In this document: positions 1 to 12,081 of the stretch, one piece after another
Position numbering within the stretch: the first letter of the stretch is position 1
Layout of the letters: each line of letters begins with the position of its first letter
DNA from: Acanthaster planci
Taxonomy: Eukaryota > Echinodermata > Asteroidea > Valvatida > Acanthasteridae
Length of the DNA stretch: 64,000 nucleotides
NCBI RefSeq assembly: GCF_001949145.1
Contig: NW_019091625.1
Coordinates: forward strand, 68,889-132,888
Direction: 5' to 3'
Program-made: the position numbers and the translations under genes
The notes under the pieces: generated by a model
Databases searched by the model: none
The model's input: the letters and a program-made list of their open reading frames with translations, nothing else
Told to the model about the DNA's origin: nothing

Positions 1-1423
1 ACCAAGGTGGCAGGTAACTTCCGAAGATTTGTAGAAAAAATTGATTGCAGCTACCCTTCTTATTACGTGCTGTACACTTTCCTGCAATAGAGCAGTAAAC
101 CAGGGAAGATCATACATGTATCTCTATGTCGATAACTTTACCAGGGAGAAAAATACGTAGCCATGAAGTGTAAGGTACATGTAAGTCCATGCTTACTGCT
201 TGCTTTACACTCTAAACCTTTAGGTCAGTGCGCACGTAGTATTGTGCTTAAGTGTTGATTTCCTATGTAGGAGCCTCCAAATTAGTTTCAATTTCAGTGT
301 TAAGAAAAGTTTTCACCTACCCTTCTAAAAGGTTTTTACTACCCCCCAAGCATGTAAAAAGTCATGGTTACGGTCGCAAACAGCGTCAAGACAAGACGGG
401 TCCAGTGTGTCTTCTTCGTTTCTGCTTTAGTAATGTAGACCAAACGTAGGTAGTATCATAAGCCTAATTTTTCAGATTTCAGTCTAACTGGTATGTCTGA
501 TTTTGTTGAATACCTAGATTTAAGGAGAACATAATACAATGGTACTTCATTGGTACGATCACTATGAAAAGCGTCTGGAAGTGTCGAGTAGTGTTCTCTG
601 GTCTGTCCGTCTCGAGGGGGCTCACTGTTCAATGGGGGCATGGAGAGCCCTCTCTCCATCGGCCAAGGTCAGAGTCAACACCGTGGGCGTAACTCCTGGG
701 GACGGGACTGGGAATATACATCCCCTGCTTTTTAAGGGGCAGATGGACTAGTAAATCATCTGCCACTGTTTGTGGTAAGGAAAAAAATAAACAAACAAAC
801 ACAAAAACCCCAAAGGCTGATCGTAGTCATGGAATTTGGGGGGGCTTCCCAGCGACTAAAATGTACTCAATATGACTCAAAAAGAAAAAAAATAAATAAA
901 AAGCCAATTGATACCATTCTGATGTAAGATTCTGCATGAATGTATTTATAACCACTATTGCCAAAAGGCAAACAGCTCCAAACAAAGTAAAAGACCATAA
1001 GACACTCAGCAATAAAAAAAATACGCTACATTTAAAAAGATAGTCAAAGAGTTGGACCAAAATATATATTAATTGGGCATGTATCGTAGGAAGCCAAGCC
1101 AAAATGCCAGGTAAAAAGATAAAAATAACATACAGAAAAAAAGGTTAACATTATATTTGAAAGATAGACTGACAATGAAACTTTTCAGGATTGCTGTTTG
1201 GTTCTGTACAGCAAAGTTCGTAGAGAAAACTAACAGGCAAAATTCTCCCACAAGTTTCCCAATACATGACCTTAGTGCGAGCAAGTGCCCCGGTCGAATG
1301 GAGGGCGTTAGAGGCCACACTGTGAACGATCATTTTCGAGGACGGGCGTCTTTGGGCCAAGACTAGGTTTGTTGGGAGACGTTTACATGAATCACTTGTC
1401 ACTGGTTGCCAGTGTGGATGGTA
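1..1423 (-). repeat. Long direct repeat, copy A (possible LTR; left end outside window)
   Basis: This segment is repeated almost base for base at 1932-3341, about 1.93 kb further on, with scattered substitutions and small indels (for example extra bases near 620-655 in this copy). The shared sequence ends at the same word (gtggatggta) in both copies. The copies flank a short stretch holding a minus-strand BEL/Pao reverse-transcriptase relic, so they may be the LTRs of a heavily deleted element. A local tandem duplication is the alternative. The left end is cut by the window edge. Short open frames inside are not conserved in a coding way. Confidence 0.7.
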
Positions 1424-1735
1424 TCACCACTGAAGTTGAGCCATCGTTCGGTATTGTCTGACCGAGCTTCAGATTGTAAGTCAGCAACCACGGCAGGCTT
1501 GTTACTTGCCCACTTCACAATTGGGAATCCTCCTGCAGCGAGGGACTCACGCAACTTCTCCACAAGCTGCTTGGCCTCATCAACCGTGGGCTTACCATCA
1601 AGGCAATTGTCTACATAAAAAGCCTCTAGGACACTACGGAGGACATCTGGATCTCCCACATTGTCCCTTACATGCTTCTGGAGGGCAAAGGACGCACAAC
1701 ATGGACTGCACGTTGTCCCAAATGGACNCTCTTTT
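1402..1735 (-). pseudogene. BEL/Pao reverse-transcriptase relic
   Basis: Read on the minus strand, this encodes a fragment typical of BEL/Pao reverse transcriptases. It has a PFGTTCSPCCASFALQKHV-like block, then AFYVDNCL (the YVDD catalytic box in a YVDN form), a PTVDEAKQLVEKLRE helix and a GGFPIVKWASNKP block. The first aspartate of the catalytic pair is kept. Only about 110 residues survive, with no protease, RNase H or integrase attached, and the frame ends at the edge of the flanking repeat. An ambiguous base lies near 1728. It is a dead fragment lying between two long direct repeats. Confidence 0.75.
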
Positions 1736-1931
1736 CGTTTAAAATTTGGAACCAGAAATTTAGTTTAATACTGAACACATTTTGAAGAACGGGATTGGTG
1801 CTTTCTTGAAGATGTGTGCATAAACGACAATGAAATAATATGTATTTGGAAACAGCGTAAAAAAACTAAAAGGGCAGAAAATTACCGGTTGAAATAGTGA
1901 AACAGACGTTTGAAATACGGTTAGCCGGGAC

Positions 1932-3341
1932 ACCAAGGTGGCAGGTAACTTCCGAAGATTTGTACAAAAAATTGATTGCAACTACCCTTCTTATTACGTG
2001 CTGTACACTTTCCTGCAATTGAGCAGTAAATCAGGGAAAATCATACATGTATCTCTATGTCGATAACTTAACCAGGAAGAAATATGTATAGCCATGACGT
2101 GCAAGGTACATGTAATTCCATGCTTACTGCTTGCTTTGCACTCTGAACCTTCAGGTTAGTGCGTAGTATTGTGCTTAAGTGTTGATTTCCCATGTCTCCA
2201 AATTAATTGCAATTTCAGTGTTAAGAAAAGTTTTCACCCACCATCTGAAAGGTTTTTACTACCCCAAGCATGTAAAAAGTCATGGTTACGGTCGCAAACA
2301 GCGTCAAGACAAGACAGGTCCAGTGTGTCTCCTTCGTTTCTGCTCTAGTAATGTAGGCCCCTAATGTAGGTAGTATCATAGGCCTAATTTTTCAGATTTC
2401 AATCTAACTGGTATGTCTGATTTTGTTGAATACCTAGATTTAAGGAGAACATAATACAATGGTACTTCATTGGTACGACCACTATGAAAAACGTCTGGAA
2501 GTGTCGAGTAGTGTTCTCTGGTTTGTCCGTCTCGAGGGGGCGCACAAAGGGGGAAGAGAGCTCTCTCTCCATCGGCCAAGGTCAGAGTCAACACCGTGGG
2601 CGTAACTCCTGGGGACGGGACTGGGGAATATACATCCCCTGCTTTTTAAGGGGGAGATGGACTAGTAAATCATCTGCCACTGTTTGTGGTAAGGAAAAAA
2701 ATAAAACAAACAAACAAACACAAAAACCCCAAAGGCTGATCGTAGTCATGGAATTTGGGGGGCTTCCCAGCGACTAAAATGTACTCAATATGACTCAAAA
2801 AGAAAAAAAATAAATAAAAAGCCAATTGACACCATTCTGATGTAAGATTCTGCATGAATGTATTTATAACCACTATTGCCAAAAGGCAAACAGTTCCAAA
2901 CAAAGTAAAAGACCATAAGACAGCAATAAAAAAAAAAACGCTACATTTTAAAAGATAGACAAAGAGTTATACCACAAAATAATCATTAATTGGGCATGTA
3001 TCGTAGGAAGCCAAGCCAAAATGCCAGGTAAAAAGATAAAAAATAACATACAGAAAAAAGGGTTAACATTATATTTGAAAGAAAGACTGACAATGAAACT
3101 TTTCAGGATTGCTGTTTGGTTCTGTACAGCAAAGCTCGTAGAGAAAACTAACAGGCAAAATTCTCCCACAAGTTTCCCAATACATGACCTTAGTGCGAGC
3201 AAGTGCCCCGGTCGAATGGAGGGCGTTAGAGGCCACACTGTGAACGATCATTTTCGAGGACGGGCGTCTTTGGGCCAAGACTAGGTTTGTTGGGAGACGT
3301 TTACATGAATCACTTGTCACTGGTTGCCAGTGTGGATGGTA
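1932..3341 (-). repeat. Long direct repeat, copy B (possible LTR)
   Basis: Second copy of the sequence at 1-1423. Past 3341 it diverges completely from what follows copy A. The sequence just before it (about 1889-1938, gaaatagtgaaacag...) is also partly repeated far away at 42370-42417, so this family is dispersed and not only locally duplicated. Confidence 0.7.
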
Positions 3342-3930
3342 GAAATGGTGGGATTCTTCGTTACGTTAAGCTTACAGAAAAAAAAAAACAACTGTTGCAT
3401 CATTCAAAGCTGTAGAATTATAAATTGTCTTTTCTGTCAAAGGTTGAAGGTGCCACTTCACACAATACCTGCCCCTGTAGCGAACTGTCAAATAAAAAAC
3501 TCTACCAGTTACACTTACCCGCAAATAAGTTATGGTTGTGGAAAAGGACACAGGAGATATCTGTGGTCCCGATGCTGGCTTAGTTTTACGTGTCCATGGT
3601 GAGCTATCACCAATTGGGAAATCGTAAACAATGTGCCCAATAACACTATATACGGATTTATAACGCGTAACAACTTGGTCCCATTCTTTTATTTAAAAAG
3701 GAAAGCTTTTTTACGGTGGTGTCATATTGTACTTTGCGTTTAATATGGTTTGCTTATACTTAGTGAGCTGGGACTTTAGGTTACAAACTTTAATATCAAT
3801 TACTTTAACTTTAACTCAGCATTGCTCACGAGGACTTACTTTAATTGAAATTAAGAACCGTGCACTTGAGCAGAAATAACTTGTCTTAAACTGCTCACCC
3901 TAACAACTAACATTACCTGCATACGCATAC
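3342..3930. other. Unassigned AT-rich stretch
   Basis: I see no coding potential, RNA gene or clear repeat here. It lies between the direct repeat and a small inverted-repeat element. Confidence 0.4.
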
Positions 3931-4110
3931 AAGTGTGTATTTGCCTGCAACTGGGGACCCCCTATTGTTCCTCTTTTGTTTGTACTTCAAATTTTTTACA
4001 AGACCACCCATATGTTTTGTACACAGTTGTCAATCGGGGACCCTCTGTCAATCGGGGACCTTATTGTCCTCTATTGTTCAGGGTCCCCAATTGAATGCAG
4101 ATACAAACTC
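3931..4110 (+). mobile_element. 180-bp inverted-repeat element, family 1 copy 1
   Basis: The two ends form an imperfect terminal inverted repeat of about 29 bases (23 matches by eye) built round CTGGGGACC and GGTCCCCAATTG. Inside, the 13-base word tcaatcggggacc occurs twice in tandem. A second copy of the same 180-base length lies inverted at 57812-57991. No coding frame exists, so this is a non-autonomous MITE-like element. Confidence 0.75.
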
Positions 4111-4319
4111 ATGAGTGTAATGAATGTGAATCTCAATTTTGGTAGTAACAGTGCGTCTACAGGTCTAATCTGGTGGCTCGATAACTGTGCGTCCAGATCT
4201 TGTTATACATGATTGAGTTGCTGAGCTATTTGCTGTTTGCCTGAGCTATGGGTTCTCTGTTTGTTGTTGCATGGTTTCTATGAAGTCTCCAAGTTCAAAT
4301 GTAACTCTTTGCTTTCCAC

Positions 4320-4600
4320 TTTCCTTTAGCATTGGGCGGTTTCTTCTTAACAATTGACCACTTTCTGTTTGAGCCATGCATGAATGCGGTTCTGAGTCGG
4401 GGATCCTTTCTTTCTCTAACTTGTCACGGACATGAACAGGTTGTCCATTATGTAGTGGTGCTAGTTTGTGGGCGTTCTTGTTGGAGTGGCGTTTCGGTTG
4501 CTCTTGTCTAGTTTGAAGTCTCTGGTGTATTTCATCCCTGTTTGTTGCGTTGTCGTGTGTCTTTGTAGGTAGTGTTGTTCTAAGTTCTACCGTACATGTA
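4320..4600 (-). pseudogene. Ty3/Gypsy integrase C-terminal relic
   Basis: On the minus strand an open stretch reads LRTTLPT, then HKLAPLHNGQPVHVRD, and ends in SGQLLRRNRPMLKGK. This order (a LRTTLPT-like tail, a PL..GQPV.VRD small barrel, then a LRRNRP.L end) is characteristic of Gypsy-class integrase C-termini. The core catalytic domain, reverse transcriptase and LTRs are not seen nearby. It is a short degenerate piece; the domain is recognised from memory of the family and not by a search. Confidence 0.6.
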
Positions 4601-5165
4601 TGTATAACAAATCGGCTGATGATTCGAGATGATGATTGACGGGGGTGGCTCTATTGAATAACTAGGGCTTTTTTACATTGATATTTGATAGTTTTGCCTT
4701 TCTGATGGGGTGTTTTATTATTTGTTTGTATGTTTCTTTCTATGAATACATTAGACGTTGGATATCTGGGGGATGTGGAGATGCTTTTGAAATTCCAGTT
4801 GCCACTGAAATCGCGGAAAGTTTAAATTTTGAAGTTGTGGCCACACATATAGTTTTGGGGATTTCTTGTTCTGCTAATATATTCTTCAACAAAAGACAAG
4901 AGTGTTATTGTTTGAGTGACCTATTGGTATCTTCGTTAAGATCGTAGTCATCAACAAGTAAATACTCCATTGTCTAGGGGTCCAGACCAGTAAATCAGGT
5001 GCCATAGACAACATTGATAAATATCCCTACTTCAAAAATCAGGAAAAATACTCACAAGTTCCATAGGTGTTCAAGACACAGATCAAGTTAAAGCTCACTT
5101 CCTCATCTTTCATTTTCCTTTTCAGAGGCTTAACCGATGACTTTTGAAGATATTTTCTCTAACAA
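4601..5165. other. Unassigned stretch
   Basis: An 89-codon plus-strand frame runs from 4678 to 4947, but it shows no recognisable domain and no splice or promoter context. I see nothing else to support a feature. Confidence 0.35.
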
Positions 5166-5169
5166 GTCA

Positions 5170-6060
5170 AGTCCATATACTTGATGGTACTTTCAGATTC
5201 TGATGAAGTTACAATGACTCCAAGGAGTAAATCTCCAACAGGGCTGTGAGTAAGGAGAAGAAATACCCTGCAATTGTGTCCATCCACTGAATCTATGAAG
5301 CACGTAATGCACTGTATGACCATTGTGTGTGGATCCTCTTCATTAAAAGAGTACTTATAGCTACGACCGTTTGTCCATCCTCCGTTGTTCCAACTTTTGC
5401 ATATTCTTCTCCTTGCTTTACATTACATATTTTAAACTTTGACTCCAGATCTAACATCATCTTTTCTCCACTGGGTTTACCATTCTCTTACTGAAAGATG
5501 GAGTAGTACAGCCTGAAATTAAAAATACCAAACGAAACACCAGTAATAACATTGGATAACCGGAATATATAACATCAGATTGTAACTATACTGGCACCCA
5601 GGCTACAGGAGTAATGAAGAACTTGATCTGTTTGCCATTACAAACCCTACACGTTCTTCGAAGACTTCTCTCTCGAAAATTCTGTTACCATCAATTTCAC
5701 TTCAACTTTTTTCACATTTCCATAATTATCTTCGGGAAGTTTTGTCTGTCAACAATACAAGTTCACCTTCAAAACAATTAAGGTATTGGCGAATTTATAA
5801 TATCAATTCACACTACACGTATTTAATTGATATTATGTTGAAGCAAAGTACGTTCACCTGTAGCAGTATTGAACATCTGGACATATTGATCGGTCTGCTG
5901 AGGGTTGCGAATATGACTTCTCATTCTCTTCCTGTTAGTCATACTTCAATGTGTCGAGTGCTGTCGTTGGGGAATGACCCGATTTGAAGGGGCTGATCAG
6001 TTTTCCTTTTGCCGCCTCTGAGACATCACGCCTTCTTAAAGCATCAGCACTCCTTTGCTA
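5170..6060 (-). pseudogene. Degenerate transposase-like relic (MULE-like suspected)
   Basis: Several minus-strand pieces in a consistent order resemble a metazoan MULE-like transposase. From high to low coordinates they are a basic stretch ending SPFKSGHSPTTALDTLKYD (about 6060-5955), SADRSICPDVQYCYR (about 5905-5860), EYAKVGTTEDGQTVVAI with LLMKRIH (about 5500-5330), and, after a frame change, DGHNCRVFLLLTHSPVGDLL followed by GVIVTSSESESTI (about 5300-5180). Frame changes and stops separate the pieces. The family assignment rests on remembered similarity of these blocks and is uncertain; that this is broken transposon coding is more secure. Confidence 0.45.
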
Positions 6061-7480
6061 GTAATTATGGTAATTCTTTATGGTACAAATGGAAACAGAT
6101 CCAGCTTTGATATGAGGATCTGATGATGTAAAAGGAATCACAAAAAAAGAGAATTGTCAGTGGCGTAAAATTGTGATGGGGACTGAATCATTATCTTTAT
6201 ACGCTTGTAAACTTTGTATCCCATCTGTTAATTCTTTTTAATATAGTTTGATTGTTGAGAATTCAAAATAAAATCTCCAAATCCACTCTAATTATTTTTT
6301 CAACACAAAAATGTCAGGATATGATTCAATAGGCTGTGGTAAAAAGTGGAAGGCGATATATACACACCATGAATACTCCCTCCAGGATTTAAGCCCAATG
6401 CATGAGATATGATAAGATGGAGCATGTTTGCAAAAAAAAAATCAACAAATTACTAGGAAGTTGTTCATAAAAGAAAAAATGCACAAGGTCCTGAGCATCA
6501 AATAAGACGCAATATTTTTATTACCTAATTCTTCCCCTTTTATCTCCACACCTTTTGGCCACCAAAGAAACGCTTCCAGGGCATGAAGTATTTTTCGAGC
6601 CAGCTCTTTTGTCTGCAGTTGCTGGTCTTGGCCGTGTGTTTTGTCGACACCTGTGGTCAACCTGGAATGATCAGATAAAATTGTTTGAAACTGAAATCTT
6701 GACCACTCAATACCAATTCTGGCTTGTTAGTGTAGTAATCGATTACTGTTCCATTTTTATATTCAGCCTTTTATTGTATTATTTAAATTAATGTTTGAAA
6801 TATTAAGTACCAATTTTTCCAATTTCACAAAAACCATGATTTTTAATGTGCTTTCGTCCTTCTACTTTTTTTTCTGCTAACAGGTACAGAGGTTTCAGGT
6901 TCTGGTACTTAGTTTTAGTAGGCAAATCACTTGCCCTTGAGTCACACCACAACCAGTTGATTTATAACGACTTGAAACCCCTATTGGTCTGACCTCCCTA
7001 CTATACATTTCATCACTTCAGCAATCCTTCTGGTATCTAACTTGCTGTCTCTCTGCTTTCCTATTAGAGCTATTTTACTCGTATTGTTTATACTCATTTA
7101 GGTTCTCCATGGGTTCCACCAATACAATAAACAATAAATCATACTCAAAATCCTTACTTGCAAGATTTCAAATGTGATCATAGGTATTTTGATCACAGGT
7201 ATCTGATCAGATTTATCTTATAACTAACCCAACATGTTCACTGTCTTTTTTATTATATTGGGTCAGTATTATTAGGCTACTCACTCTGTGGTCATTCGTC
7301 CTCCTAGTACCCCCTGGTATCTCTCCTGCCTGAGAGTGGTAGTCCGACAACTGCCTTAAATTGATTGCTCCGTGTCTCCTCGTAGCCACATACTTTGTAG
7401 TCATATCCCTCGGGTAGAAAGTCCTGATGAATAAATTATTCGGTGCGGCAACAATTAGCGCGGTCCAATTCACTAAAACC
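6061..7480. other. Unassigned, AT-rich
   Basis: I see no supported gene. Short frames on both strands (for example 6442-6660 minus and 6555-6791 plus) overlap each other and show no domain. The right part may belong to the BEL/Pao element that follows. Confidence 0.35.
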
Positions 7481-7489
7481 TTCATATAA

Positions 7490-7928
7490 TATTAATAACC
7501 ACACGGCGTTCCGCTCATTTTGCCATTTACTAAATGCTTGTAAAGAAAAGTTAACTTCCCTAATTTTTTCAAAATGTATTGGTTGCTAATAAACTACTTC
7601 AAAATAGGCTTAAGGCTGCACGGCGACTGGCAGACAATCTTGTTTATTTTTATAATGTGAGTGTTGTGGATTGACGCGGTGTGGGACTGCCAAAGGGATG
7701 TCCGGTGGAGACACTGGGGATGGTACTCGGTCATGGTTATGTTTATTATCTCTGCATAGATAATCTTCATCTAGGTTCATGCGTGGGAAGCCAATTCGTT
7801 CTTTATCTGGCCATTATCTGGTATGGATATTTACGCTCCGTGTGTGAGCGGCATGACAGTGGCTTGCAGGCTTTTTGTTGTCATCGCGCGGTGGCGCCCT
7901 TCGCATCTTAGTTAAACTTTTCGCAACA
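7490..7928 (-). repeat. Possible 3' LTR of the BEL/Pao relic
   Basis: On the minus strand the integrase relic at 8945-8115 is followed by a purine run (aaggggcggc) and then TGTTGCG, a plausible polypurine tract and LTR start at 7928. Inside are AATAAA-type signals near 7645 and a GC-rich patch. No second copy is visible, so the far end is only a guess. Confidence 0.35.
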
Positions 7929-8114
7929 CAGCCGCCCCTTAACTGCGAGGAGTAGTTTACAAAAACACCAGAAAAGTTCCTTGTTTATAAAGAGTAGTTC
8001 AACAACAAGTAAAAAGTGTGCCACAGCTTTTGCAAAGGGCAATGTTTAGAAACAGCTTTACACGATGGTCAATATAAAGCATGAGGGTCGTGAAGTCAGT
8101 TGAACCCTCCTGGG

Positions 8115-8945
8115 TTAGGGGTTTGGATCATCTGAGGAGTCAGCATCTGGTTCTGCCGGCATAAGGATGAGGCAGGCAACTGGCCGAATGTATTCTCGAC
8201 CACCAGTCTGCGGATTGACATTTCGGACCCGGCCATCTCCCCGGCAGGGCCTCAATGACCCATGCCACTGGCCACGAGGCACGCACCTGCTGAGGGTCAA
8301 ACATGAGGACAACATCACCAGCCTTCAGATTATCTGCCTCATCCGTTCACTTCTGTCGCGCCTGCATGGCGGGTAAGTAGGACTGTATGAATTCTTTCCA
8401 GAACCTCTGCATTAAGGCCTGGCACTACCACCAACGGCGGCGACTGAATACATCCTTACCCAGATATACCAACAGAGGAGGTGCATGGTCCAGCCGCTCC
8501 ATAAGCAACATAAACGATGTTATCGGATCTGGGTCTGCCACATCGGAGGAGATATAGCTTAGCGGCTTCGAGTTCAGAAGTGCCTCGACTTCGGTGAGGC
8601 TGGTGTACAAGACTGAGGGGAACTGTCTGATTGCCAAGGATCGCATAGAGTGCCGACCTAACAGATCTTACCTCCCTCTCCCACGTGCCACCAAAGTGAG
8701 GTGCAATGGGGGGATTAAACTTGAAGTGCACCCGATGCTTAGCGAGCTTCTCCTGGAGGCTGGGAGTCACAGCCTCAAAGGCGTTTGTCATCTCGGTCTN
8801 AATATCCATGTGCTCAGTTCCCCAACGTAACACCAAAGCATCACAGTCAACGATAGTGCAGAGTGATGCTGCACTCGGGGTTGAAATTTTCCCGCTTGCT
8901 GGGTCTGGGTGCAACACTTCTGCATCCCAGTTCCTAAGCATTCCG
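8115..8945 (-). pseudogene. BEL/Pao integrase C-terminal relic
   Basis: The minus strand encodes FNPPIAPHFGGTWEREVRSV, the classic end of the BEL/Pao integrase core. It continues (about 8646-8425) with EVEALLNSKPLSYISSDV and SRRRWW, and then (about 8318-8115) with an RGQW.... DGRVRNV ....YIRPVA tail. All three are standard consecutive parts of this integrase. They lie in different frames, so at least two frameshifts have occurred, and one ambiguous base lies near 8800. The RT relic at 1.4-1.7 kb lies downstream on this strand, the wrong order for a single BEL element, so the two are separate insertions or rearranged. Confidence 0.8.
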
Positions 8946-8976
8946 AACAGGTGACGCGGGCCGACAACAAGCTGCA

Positions 8977-10708
8977 GTGGGCAACACCCAACATTGGCAT
9001 GGCTCGCAAGTCTACGAGCCGGAGCGGCCCCATGCTACACTGGCTGCATCACCCCTGGTGCCACTGTCTTCAGACACCCTTTCAACCGGGGCACCTGGCC
9101 GTGACAAAGATGCTGATGCTCCACGGGACAACACAACACTGCTCCCAGGTGCAGTACCTACAGAGACAATACCAGGCCATGCGGGCTCACCACCACCCAC
9201 GTCCGGGACAACAGAGCCCAGCGGCCTCCTGCGCCGTCAGGTTTTTCAACCCCCGTATGTCACCCCGTACTCTTCTAGCTACCTTCTGGGCCTTTCTGAG
9301 AATACCGCTTCTACCTCTGCAGTTCACCAGCCCTCTCCTGCTGTATCTTAACTGCAGTCTGGGCAGGCCTTCAATGCCCCAATTCGACCGCTGGCTCTAC
9401 AACCAGGTGTCTTGTACACAAGAAATGCAAACATTCTTCATCTTCTTCTACTGGGTATAATAAGCGTAAGAAGTCTCACTCCTCACAGAAGGAATACGCA
9501 TTGGCCGACATCAAGTCAATTGTCTGCATGCTCTCGGAGAAGCTCTCTCCTATAGCCAGCCATCTAGAGTCCAACTCTGCTCCCGCGGTGATGGCCCCAG
9601 ATCTGGACCATTTGCAGGTGCAATGTGATCCGGATCCACATCCACATCCGCATCCGCATTCACATCCACAGTCACATCTGCATCCATTTCCGCTTCAGGC
9701 TCTACATCCACATCCGGATCCACATCCAAACCTGCATTTATCGGCGATCCGATCTTCATGTCATGGTTTTGCTCCTTCGACTTATCCAGGTTCCGGCACA
9801 GACTACAGCTCACCTCCTGCTCCGGCCCCTGGCCACCCAACAAGACATGATGACATTCCTCCTTCCTCGGATGGATGCATCCTCTGAAGATGAGGATATC
9901 TCCTCTGCAACCAACCTTAACCCTCCTGAGGCACAGCTCCATCTTCTTCAGAAAGATATGATCCACATATTAGGCCTGCCTTCTGAGCAATTTACAGCTG
10001 AGGCCTCTTCACATGCTTCATTCAAGCGCCACCCCACTAGATTGGAGGCATCATCGGCAATTTTTCCCGAACTTCCACTTGACCGCCCATGCGTTGAGAT
10101 GTTTAAAGTTCTCGCTGGTGCCAAACAATGGCGTCCATACCCGCCCAGGGCCTCGTCTTATTTTCAGTTTGCCAGGGAGGACTTTGATAACTTCCTCTCT
10201 GTCCCTAAGATTCCAAGGGAGGTTAAAGATAAACTGTCCTCTGATGCTCATAAGCCTACAGGAAAGTCTCCATTTAAAGACAGGGACAAGTGTGTCATCG
10301 AGTCTACTCTTGCTAAATGCGACTAAGCCTCATGACATGGCCTTCGCTGCACCACGTTTACGGCACTCCACGCTATTTGGCTCGAGCGTCTGACGAAGAT
10401 TCACCAGTTGCTCCGAACCTGGCAGCTGTTGCACTTCGAGCGCTCTTTGAAAACTTCAACTCTATCTTCGAGCAGTTCGTTCAGATCTCTGTTCTAGCCA
10501 CTTCTGCACGCAGATCCAACACTTTAGATGCCATGAACATTCCCTACGAGGGAGTCAGGTCAAGACTTCAGAAACTTCCTCTTTATGGCAAAGACCTTTT
10601 CGTGGGGAAGTTCATGGAGATGATGGAGTCTGAAGTTAAACGTATTGACACAACACCTAAATTTAGCTTCACCGGTGGCTCCATCTCGCCAATCCCGTCC
10701 CGATGATC
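8977..10708 (+). pseudogene. DIRS-like gag region
   Basis: Open pieces in changing frames cover this region. Near 9430-9590 there is a basic stretch ending in ADIKSIVCMLSEKLSPIA, at 9890-10326 a helical acidic domain (LQKDMIHILGLPSEQF, PELPLDRPCVEMFKVL), and at 10540-10675 a block with RLQKLPLYGKDLFVGKFM. The last resembles the conserved capsid-like end of DIRS gag proteins. A stop at 9349 and later frame changes show the gene is dead. Confidence 0.55.
9622..9745 (+). repeat. Degenerate hexamer tandem repeat (catccr)
   Basis: About 20 imperfect copies of a six-base unit of the form ccacat/ccgcat lie within the gag-like region. One forward frame reads as a Ser/Thr/Ala-rich stretch, another as His-Pro repeats, and the reverse strand as Asp-Val/Ala-Asp repeats. 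These striking peptides come from the repeat and not from selection for a protein. Confidence 0.8.
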
Positions 10709-10908
10709 ACCGGGCTTGACCCTTCAGACCCCCATGTCAGGGCAGTTATGGTTCCTTTTGCTCCTTTCGTCAACCCAATTACCAAACGAATCACGGCCGT
10801 CCGTCCTCCTCTCGGCCTACCTAGCCATACCAGAGGAGCTTCATAGGAAGAACTACCGAGCCGCGCTACCCCTGACTTCCTGGGGTAGACGTAGCTGACT
10901 GATCAGGT

Positions 10909-11900
10909 TTGCCTCCAGCTGCCGATCTCAGACCCGTAGGCAGGCAACTTCAACTCTTCACAGGGTCTTGGGAGAAAGTCACATCAGACAGCTGGGTGCT
11001 CGCAACCATTCATTACGGATACGCCCTCGAATTCACGAGCTCCCTTCCGTCTGTACCCATCCTCTGTCCGACTTCAGTTCCTACCAACAAAAACAAACGA
11101 TAGGCTCTGGAGTCCAAGATAGACTCTCTTCTTTGGAAACATGCTATCCACCCAGTTCCCAAATCTCAAGCGAACAGGGGCTTCATTTCAAGTTCTTCCT
11201 CACTCCAAAGAAGGAACTCAACATTGGTGACGTATTATCAACCTCAAACCTCTAAATCACTTTATCTGCCCGAAGAAATTCCACATGGAGACCCTTCGGA
11301 CGGTCACCCAATCTCCACAGGTTCCATGCTGGGCCTCTTCCATAGACTTGAAAGATGCCTACCTCCACATTCTGATTCACCCTTGAAGCTACGAATACCT
11401 ACGCATCCTACACAATGGGAACCTCTTCAAATGCACGGCTCTCCCCTTAGGCCTCTCCACTTCACCGAGAGTGTTCTCAAGGGTTGCAAAGATCATCGCC
11501 GCTCACCTTTGAAAGCGGAACGTGATGTTCTTCCATTACCTGGACGACTGGCTGATCGTCAGTAGATCGTTCAACGAAGCAGAAGTTTCTACCCGCCTTA
11601 CTTGCGACATCATAAATCGGCTGGGCTTCATCATCAACCACGAGACGTCGAATCTCGCCCCAACGCAATGCCCGACGTATCTAGGGGCATTTATCGACCT
11701 TCAATGAGGCATAATCTCACAGACGACTGAACGCATCAACAGTTTTCTCGACTGCACAAAAGTCTTCTCTACCGAGCAGTCTGCTCCGGCCCGTGCCTGC
11801 TTCCGTCTCCTTGGCTTGATGGCCAGCGTGGTGGATCTCATTCCCCTCTGCAGGCTGTACGTGTGCCCACTTAGCACTCTACAGGCCAAAATTGGACTCA
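10909..11900 (+). pseudogene. DIRS-like reverse transcriptase, frameshifted
   Basis: The N-terminal block is near 10920-11040 (VGRQLQLFTGSWEKVTSD, then a ..YALEF.S element). RT motif A appears near 11330-11375 as SIDLKDAYLHI. The ALPLGLSTSPRVFSRV block lies near 11435-11490, and the YLDDWLIV catalytic box near 11535. Downstream GFIINHETSNLAPTQ and YLGAFIDL continue the palm and thumb. At least two frameshifts and an in-frame stop at 11704 interrupt it. Confidence 0.8.
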
Positions 11901-12081
11901 ATCAATCCCCAGGTCCCCATTTCAGACTTCATCTGCCCCATCTTCAGTGGTGGTTGGTGAAGGAGTGCTTCTCCCTTCGGATTTCCCTTCCCCAAGGTGA
12001 ACTCGGAAATAAATATAACCTTGGACACTTCTCATCTGGGCTGGAGAGAGCCTCCCTACCACCACTTCAAGCATCGGGAAC

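Noticed and set aside
1151-1402. 83-residue minus-strand frame repeated in both direct-repeat copies
   Set aside because: Repeated only because the DNA is duplicated; no domain, and frames in the two copies differ by ordinary substitutions.
4678-4947. 89-residue plus-strand frame with a hydrophobic start
   Set aside because: Looks membrane-like at the N-terminus, but nothing else supports a gene, and it is flanked by transposon relics.
9550-9966. 138-residue minus-strand frame rich in Asp-Val/Ala-Asp repeats
   Set aside because: It is the reverse reading of a degenerate hexamer tandem repeat inside a dead DIRS gag region; other frames give equally striking repeats.
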